Below, piece after piece: positions 59,064 to 64,000 of a stretch of DNA of 64,000 nt. The notes under the pieces were generated by a model, which saw nothing but the letters and a program-made list of their open reading frames with translations, was not told where the DNA came from and made no database searches. The stretch covers positions 310,001 to 374,000 of the forward strand of contig NZ_CAJYEB010000023.1 in NCBI RefSeq assembly GCF_913773735.1. The letters run 5' to 3'. This DNA comes from an uncultured Massilia sp. (GTDB lineage: Bacteria; Pseudomonadota; Gammaproteobacteria; Burkholderiales; Burkholderiaceae_D). Both the position numbers and the translations under genes were made by a program. Within the stretch, counting starts at the first letter, position 1. Every line of letters starts with the position of its first letter.

Positions 59064-60902
59064 ATGTCAAACACCAAACGCGCGATTCGTAATATCGCAA
59101 TCATCGCCCACGTTGACCACGGCAAGACCACCCTGGTGGACCAGCTGCTGCGCCAGTCGGGCACCTTCCGCGAAAACCAGGCGGTGGACACCCGCGTGAT
59201 GGACTCGAACGATCTCGAAAAAGAGCGTGGCATTACCATCCTGTCGAAGAACTGCGCGGTCGAGTACGAAGGCACCCACATCAACATCGTCGACACCCCG
59301 GGCCACGCCGACTTCGGCGGCGAGGTGGAGCGCGTGCTGTCGATGGTCGACTCGGTGCTGCTGCTGGTCGATGCCCAGGAAGGCCCGATGCCGCAGACCC
59401 GCTTCGTGACCCGCAAGGCGCTGGCCCTGGGCCTGAAGCCGATCGTCGTCGTCAACAAGATCGACCGTCCGGGCGCGCGCGCCGACTGGGCGATCAACCA
59501 GACCTTCGAACTGTTCGACAAGCTGGGCGCGACCGACGAGCAGCTCGACTTCCCGATCGTCTACGCCTCGGGCCTGAACGGCTACGCCGGCATGGACGAA
59601 AGCGTGCGCGGCGGCGACATGAAGCCGCTGTTCGACGCGATCCTGAAATACGTGCCGGTGCGCGACGACAACCCGGACGGCCCGCTGCAGCTGCAGATCA
59701 CCTCGCTGGACTATTCGTCCTACGTGGGCAAGATCGGCATCGGCCGCGTCAACCGCGGCCGCGTCAAGGCCGGCATGGACGTGCTGGTCGTGAACGGCCA
59801 GGACGACAAGTCGCCGATCAAGGGCCGCATCAACCAGGTGCTGAACTTCAAGGGCCTGGAGCGCGTGCTGGTCGACGAAGCCGTCGCCGGCGACATCGTG
59901 CTGATCAACGGTATCGAGGACATCGGCATCGGCGTGACCGTGACCGCCGTCGATACCCCGGAAGCGCTGCCGATGCTGACCGTCGACGAGCCCACGCTGA
60001 CCATGAACTTCATGGTCAACAACTCGCCGCTGGCCGGCCGCGAAGGCAAGTTCGTCACCAGCCGCCAGCTGCGCGACCGCCTGGACCGCGAACTGAAGTC
60101 GAACGTGGCGCTGCGCGTGCTGCCGACCGACGACGACACCACGTTCGAAGTGTCGGGCCGCGGCGAACTGCACCTGACCATCCTGCTGGAAAACATGCGC
60201 CGCGAAGGCTTCGAGCTCGCCGTGTCGCGTCCGCGCGTCGTGTTCAAGGAGATCGACGGCGTCAAGTGCGAGCCGTACGAGAACCTGACCGTCGACGTCG
60301 AGGAAGTCAACCAGGGCGGCGTGATGGAAGAACTGGGCCGCCGCCGCGGCGACCTGCAGAACATGGAATCGGACGGCAAGGGCCGTGTCCGCCTGGAATA
60401 CCGCATCCCGGCCCGTGGCCTGATCGGCTTCCAGGGCGACTTCATGACCCTGACGCGCGGCACCGGCCTGATGAGCCACGTGTTCGACGCCTACTCGCCG
60501 GTCGACAACGGCAAGGGCGAACTGGCCGGCCGCCGCAACGGCGTGCTGATCTCGCAGGACGACGGCCAGGCCGTCGCCTACGCCCTGTGGAAGCTGCAGG
60601 ACCGCGGCCGCATGTTCGTCGAGCACAACACCCCGGTGTACGAGGGCATGATCATCGGCATCCACTCGCGCGACAACGACCTGGTCGTCAACCCGATCAA
60701 GGGCAAGCAGCTGACCAACGTGCGCGCCTCGGGTACCGACGAAGCCGTGCGCCTGGTGCCGCCGATCCAGATGTCGCTGGAATACGCCGTCGAGTTCATC
60801 GAGGACGACGAGCTGGTCGAGATCACCCCGAAGTCGATCCGCCTGCGCAAGCGCTACCTGAAGGAACACGAGCGCAAGAAGGCCAGCCGCGAAGGCGCGT
60901 AA
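59064..60902 (+). CDS. typA: Ribosome-associated GTPase TypA/BipA
   Basis: A 612-residue translational GTPase related to EF-G that acts in ribosome assembly and stress adaptation. G1 is [15 protein letters not shown], the switch I Thr is in [11 protein letters not shown]3 is [16 protein letters not shown] and G4 is [14 protein letters not shown]. Domain II begins around [20 protein letters not shown]. The BipA-specific C-terminal region has [21 protein letters not shown] and ends [20 protein letters not shown]. It is transcribed in the same direction as truB but 280 bases downstream, with a TATACT box at 58976-58981, so it probably has its own promoter. Confidence 0.97.
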   Translation: MSNTKRAIRNIAIIAHVDHGKTTLVDQLLRQSGTFRENQAVDTRVMDSNDLEKERGITILSKNCAVEYEGTHINIVDTPGHADFGGEVERVLSMVDSVLLLVDAQEGPMPQTRFVTRKALALGLKPIVVVNKIDRPGARADWAINQTFELFDKLGATDEQLDFPIVYASGLNGYAGMDESVRGGDMKPLFDAILKYVPVRDDNPDGPLQLQITSLDYSSYVGKIGIGRVNRGRVKAGMDVLVVNGQDDKSPIKGRINQVLNFKGLERVLVDEAVAGDIVLINGIEDIGIGVTVTAVDTPEALPMLTVDEPTLTMNFMVNNSPLAGREGKFVTSRQLRDRLDRELKSNVALRVLPTDDDTTFEVSGRGELHLTILLENMRREGFELAVSRPRVVFKEIDGVKCEPYENLTVDVEEVNQGGVMEELGRRRGDLQNMESDGKGRVRLEYRIPARGLIGFQGDFMTLTRGTGLMSHVFDAYSPVDNGKGELAGRRNGVLISQDDGQAVAYALWKLQDRGRMFVEHNTPVYEGMIIGIHSRDNDLVVNPIKGKQLTNVRASGTDEAVRLVPPIQMSLEYAVEFIEDDELVEITPKSIRLRKRYLKEHERKKASREGA

Positions 60903-60920
60903 GCCTTGGCTTGACAGGAA

Positions 60921-60949
60921 AAACCCGCTGCATGCAGCGGGTTTTTTTT
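60921..60949 (+). terminator. Rho-independent terminator after typA
   Basis: AAACCCGCTGCA and TGCAGCGGGTTT form a perfect palindrome running into a run of eight T residues, 18 bases after the stop codon. Confidence 0.95.
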
Positions 60950-60960
60950 CAACGGCACGG

Positions 60961-61033
60961 CGCCCCGGCGCAGGCCGGGGCCGAAGTTCGTGGCATTCCA
61001 GAAAATTGGGCCCCGGCCTGCGCCGGGGCGACG
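60961..61033. repeat. REP-like palindrome pair 3
   Basis: CGCCCCGGCGCAGGCCGGGG (from 60961) and the inverse unit with CCCCGGCCTGCGCCGGGGCG (61011-61030, ending GACG at 61033) flank a 20-odd-base spacer. The right unit is identical over its core, including the preceding ATTGGG, to the right unit at 34990-35018. Confidence 0.8.
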
Positions 61034-61043
61034 GGATTTCGGT

Positions 61044-61072
61044 AAAAAAAAGCCCCTGCACAAGGCAGGGGC
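61044..61072 (-). terminator. Rho-independent terminator after the flagellar genes
   Basis: On the minus strand GCCCCTG and CAGGGGC form a stem followed by eight T residues, 25 bases beyond the stop of the last gene of the flgKL cluster. Confidence 0.92.
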
Positions 61073-61096
61073 GGCATGGATGACGGTCGCGGCGAA

Positions 61097-62125
61097 TCAG
61101 CGCAGGCCGAGCAGCGCCAGCACCCGTTCGCGGCTGACGCCGACCAGGGCCGAGGTCAGCGACAGTAGCGACTCGTAGTCGGTGCCGGCGGCGGCGCTGG
61201 CGAATTCGTCGGCGGCGATCTCGACTTCCGGCGGCGGGGTCTGCGAGGCCGCGTACTCGACCGTGGCGGCCGACAGCGCGTTGCTGGCCGCGTCCTGCGA
61301 GCGGTGCACCCGTTCCAGCGCCTGCACCACTTCCCGCAGGCTCTGGCGCAGGCCATCGGTATTGCTCGAGTTCCACTGCTGGGGCGCGAGCTGGACCGGG
61401 ACTTCCTCGGTCGCGACGCGGCCGCGGCCGCTCACCGCGATGCTGTCCTTGATCGCCGGCCAGTTCGACTCGGCCGTCGAGAACACCAGCGCGCCGCCGT
61501 CGTCCAGGCTGGCGCGCACGCCCATCGGGGCGATCGCGCGGTCGATCGCGCGCGCGGCTTCCTCGGTGGACTGGTCCTGGGTGATCGTGGCCGCCATCTG
61601 CGGACCGCCGGTATTGCCGATCGAGAACGAGATGGTTTGCGGCGCGCTCTGCTGCAGGGCGTCGATGTCGAGCGCGCGGATGCGGAAGCGCTGGGTCGCC
61701 GGCTGCGCCGAGAAGTTCAGGTTGGCGTCGAGGCCGCCGCCGCCGTCCTTCTTGCGCGCGGCCAGGGTGCTGGCCAGCTGGCGTGCATGCGTGTCGATCT
61801 GCGGCTGCTGCTGGGCCGTGCCGGCGCGGCTGCCGGCCAGCTTCGCCGTCAGCTGGCTTTTCAGGCTCTCCAGCTGGGTGGCGACGCGATCGAGATAGTC
61901 GATCGCCTGCTGGGCGCGGGCGACGCCGTCCTGCATGGCCGCGCCGCCGGCGTTGCCGGTGGTGCGCTGCAGGGGTTTCGGATCCGCGGTCGCGGTCGCT
62001 GCGGCCGCGCCATCGTCGGCGGGAGCCTGTTCCGGCACGCGCGCAGGCACCAGGCGCGAGGCGCTGCCGGGGCGTGCGGCGCCGACCGCGCCGCTGGTAT
62101 TGGTTGGGCGGAGTGTGGTTTCCAT
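61097..62125 (-). CDS. Uncharacterised protein with flagellin IN-like motif, downstream of flgL
   Basis: A 342-residue protein I cannot name. The first 60 residues are Ala/Pro-rich and probably disordered. A helical segment (ARAQQAIDYLDRVATQLESL) follows. At about residues 145-220 the segment RFRIRALDIDALQQ ... ISFSIGNTGGPQMAATI ... STEEAARAIDRAI ... GALVFSTAE resembles the flagellin hook IN motif found in flagellins and FliD. The C-terminal 100 residues are helical. There is no signal peptide, as expected for type III flagellar export substrates. Its ATG overlaps the flgL stop by one base (TGATG), so it is coupled to flgL. A hook-associated or flagellin-related role is inference. Confidence 0.8.
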   Translation of the reverse strand: METTLRPTNTSGAVGAARPGSASRLVPARVPEQAPADDGAAAATATADPKPLQRTTGNAGGAAMQDGVARAQQAIDYLDRVATQLESLKSQLTAKLAGSRAGTAQQQPQIDTHARQLASTLAARKKDGGGGLDANLNFSAQPATQRFRIRALDIDALQQSAPQTISFSIGNTGGPQMAATITQDQSTEEAARAIDRAIAPMGVRASLDDGGALVFSTAESNWPAIKDSIAVSGRGRVATEEVPVQLAPQQWNSSNTDGLRQSLREVVQALERVHRSQDAASNALSAATVEYAASQTPPPEVEIAADEFASAAAGTDYESLLSLTSALVGVSRERVLALLGLR

Positions 62126-63036
62126 CAGAGTGCGGCGAACAGTGACAGGTTGCCGATCTTGCTGTAGGCCTTGTACGTGGCCTGGAGGGCCGTTGTATAG
62201 CCGTTCAGCTCGATCGCGACGGTGGCGATGTCGACCTGGCTGATCTCCTTGAGGGCAGTCTGGTTCGACAGGCTCACGTTGGCGTGGTTGGCGTCGAGGG
62301 TTTTCAGGATGTTCTGCTGGCCGCCCAGCACGGCGACCTTGCTGGACAACAGGTTCATGCCGTCGTCGAAGCCGTCCAGGCCGGCCGTGACCACGCTGCG
62401 TACCGCGGGGTCACTGATGTCGACGCCGGGGGCGGACAGGGTGGCGATGGTCGCGTCCAGCTTGTTGAGCAGGTCTTCCATGCCCTGCAGGTTCTGGTTC
62501 GCGACCTGGGTGATGCCGTTGGCGACCACCACGTTCTGGTCGCCGGTATTGCCGGAATAACTGTAGCGCGCGCCCGGCGCCGCCGCCTCGTCGTAGGCGA
62601 TCGGCGCCACGTCCGTCGCGGTGCCGGAGAAGATGTAGCGACCTTCCTGGTCGATCGAGTTGGACGTGTACAGCAGGCTGTCGCGCAGCGAGGTCAGCGA
62701 GGTGACCATCGCGTTCAGGTCCTCAGGCGTGTTCGAGCCGTTGGCGGCCCACACGAGCAGGTCGCGGCCCGAGTTCATGTCGTTGACCATGTTGGTCAGG
62801 TAGCCTTCGCTCTTGGACATGCGCTGCGAGATGGCGGCGATGTTGTCGCGGTACTGGTCGATCGCGGCTTCCTCGCGCTTCAGGCGCGAAATGCGCACGC
62901 TGTCGATCGGATCGTCGGACGGCACCTGGATGCGGTAACCGTTGTTGCCCTGCTGGGTCAGGTAGGTGATGCGCTCCTGGTTCTTCTGGAGCGACTGGTT
63001 CATCAGGGCCTGGTATTGCGTGGACGAGATTCGCAT
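62125..63036 (-). CDS. flgL: Flagellar hook-associated protein 3 (FlgL)
   Basis: A 303-residue junction protein between the FlgK zone and the flagellin filament, exported by the flagellar type III system. The N-terminal coiled-coil-forming part MRISSTQYQALMNQSLQKNQ and DDPIDSVRISRLKREEAAID is typical. The middle contains NSIDQEGRYIFSGT, and the C-terminal heptad region ends VAIELNGYTTALQATYKAYS followed by LSLF. AAGGAAG lies seven bases before the ATG at 63036. It follows flgK by 11 bases and is coupled to the next gene, so the three form an operon. Confidence 0.96.
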   Translation of the reverse strand: MRISSTQYQALMNQSLQKNQERITYLTQQGNNGYRIQVPSDDPIDSVRISRLKREEAAIDQYRDNIAAISQRMSKSEGYLTNMVNDMNSGRDLLVWAANGSNTPEDLNAMVTSLTSLRDSLLYTSNSIDQEGRYIFSGTATDVAPIAYDEAAAPGARYSYSGNTGDQNVVVANGITQVANQNLQGMEDLLNKLDATIATLSAPGVDISDPAVRSVVTAGLDGFDDGMNLLSSKVAVLGGQQNILKTLDANHANVSLSNQTALKEISQVDIATVAIELNGYTTALQATYKAYSKIGNLSLFAAL

Positions 63037-63047
63037 GCTTGTCTTCC

Positions 63048-64000
63048 TTAACCCATCATGGCCAGCGTGGCGTCGAACAGCGCGTTCGCCACCGAAATCA
63101 CTTTCAGGTTGGCCTGGTACATTTTCTGGTATTCGACCAGGTTGACCGCTTCTTCGTCTTCGTTGACGCCGCTGGTCGACTGCCAGTCGGCCACCGACTG
63201 GTCGCGCACGGTCTGCGCGGTGTTCAGGGCGCCCTTGTTCTGCTGGCTGTCGACCGCGAGCTTGCCCACCAGCTGGGTGTCGGCGTCGGCGATCAGCACG
63301 TCGCCGACGCGGGTCAGCGTGATCTTCTCGTTCTTCAGTGCCACCAGCTTCTGCAGGTTGCCGGTGTCGCCCGGCTTGCCGTCGCCCGAGAAGGCCAGGT
63401 CGCCGGTCTGGAAGCCGTCCGCGACCTGCAGCATGTTCGAGGGATTGCCCGGGTTGTAGACGAACAGCGGCTTGCCGGGATTGCCGTCCATGGTCGTGCC
63501 CTGGGCCAGCTGGTCGTTGACCTTGGTGGCGAGCTGCTCGGCCAGTTCGGCCACGCCCTGGCGCAGCGGTTCCAGCGTGTCGCGCAGGTAGGTCGACAGG
63601 CCGCCGAGTTCGCCGCCGGCGCCGGTCGGGTCGAGCTGGAACGTGGTGCCGGCGAAGGTCAGGCTGAACGTCTGCTCGAGGCCACCGTCGACGGCGAGCT
63701 TGCCGCCCACGCTGCCGAGCACCAGCGACTGGCCGTTCTTGAGCGAGACGTTGCGGCTGCCGTCCGGCTGGTCGGTGACTTCCAGCGCCATCTTGCCGGC
63801 CAGGCTGTCGATCGCCTGGTCGCGCGCGTCGATCAGGGCCGAGGTGTTGGCGCCGGAGGCATGCGCGTTGGCGATCTGGCCGTTGAGCGCGGCGATCGCC
63901 GCGATATCGCCATTGGCTTCGTCGACGATGGCGCCGCGCTGCTGGCGGATCGATTGCAGCTGGGCGTTGAACACGTTGTTCAGGCTGTTGAAGCGCTGCG
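63048..64000 (-). CDS. flgK: Flagellar hook-associated protein 1 (FlgK), C-terminal part
   Basis: The minus-strand frame is open from the window edge to the TAA at 63048-63050, giving the last 316 residues; the N-terminal part lies outside. RFNSLNNVFNAQLQSIRQQR near the edge and the region ALNGQIANAHASGANTSALI, with LIDARDQAIDSLAGKM, are characteristic of FlgK. The C-terminal end GVNEDEEAVNLVEYQKMYQA with NALFDATLAMMG is the conserved FlgK/FlgE-type terminus. FlgK forms the first hook-filament junction ring. Upstream flagellar genes are expected outside the window. Confidence 0.95.
   Translation of the reverse strand, partial: QRFNSLNNVFNAQLQSIRQQRGAIVDEANGDIAAIAALNGQIANAHASGANTSALIDARDQAIDSLAGKMALEVTDQPDGSRNVSLKNGQSLVLGSVGGKLAVDGGLEQTFSLTFAGTTFQLDPTGAGGELGGLSTYLRDTLEPLRQGVAELAEQLATKVNDQLAQGTTMDGNPGKPLFVYNPGNPSNMLQVADGFQTGDLAFSGDGKPGDTGNLQKLVALKNEKITLTRVGDVLIADADTQLVGKLAVDSQQNKGALNTAQTVRDQSVADWQSTSGVNEDEEAVNLVEYQKMYQANLKVISVANALFDATLAMMG

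Overview
The window is a GC-rich chromosomal segment from a betaproteobacterium, most likely the Massilia/Telluria side of Oxalobacteraceae (Burkholderiales). This is inferred from the gene order scpB-rluB-rimP-nusA-infB-rbfA-truB-typA, the adjacent tkt and gap genes, the yhdP-nitrilase-tldD operon, a flgK-flgL pair, and an unusually large number of TonB-dependent receptors. No database search was possible, so the genus is an inference.

Layout. 1-2376 (minus): a partial RhtA/EamA exporter coupled to a COG2509-type FAD oxidoreductase. 2377-10130: two unrelated TonB-dependent receptors, each behind a long AT-rich leader region. 10142-14159: rsmE, divergent from tkt and gap. 14160-24866: a third receptor, map, then two tandem paralogous receptors on the minus strand. 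25253-34900: glnE, divergent from the yhdP-nit-tldD operon. 35042-42411: two related minus-strand receptors flanking the plus-strand DAHP synthase gene aroG. 42797-48764: a peptide-type ABC transporter (two permeases plus a double ATPase) without a binding protein, a DedA-rhodanese protein, and glucokinase. 49185-60902: scpB, rluB, the rimP-nusA-infB-rbfA-truB transcription/translation operon, and typA. 61097-64000 (minus): flagellar hook-associated genes flgK (partial) and flgL, plus an unnamed protein with a flagellin-like IN motif.

The most striking element is the leader of aroG. A short reading frame at 38197-38265 encodes the run FFTFYFWF. It is followed by a rho-independent terminator, and four complementary segments fit a complete ribosome-mediated attenuator: 1 with 2, 2 with 3, 3 with 4. 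This predicts that charged aromatic tRNA, mainly Phe, controls entry into the shikimate pathway. I do not know of a described example at a betaproteobacterial aroG.

Other themes are: seven receptors scattered singly among housekeeping genes, six of them with a GCATATGC-like element in the upstream region; REP-like palindrome pairs found only at convergent gene junctions (three of three); a separate 12-bp inverted repeat containing GGGTCAGAGCCC; and structured leaders or attenuator-like hairpins in the rimP operon. No tRNA, rRNA, CRISPR array, prophage or complete insertion sequence was seen.
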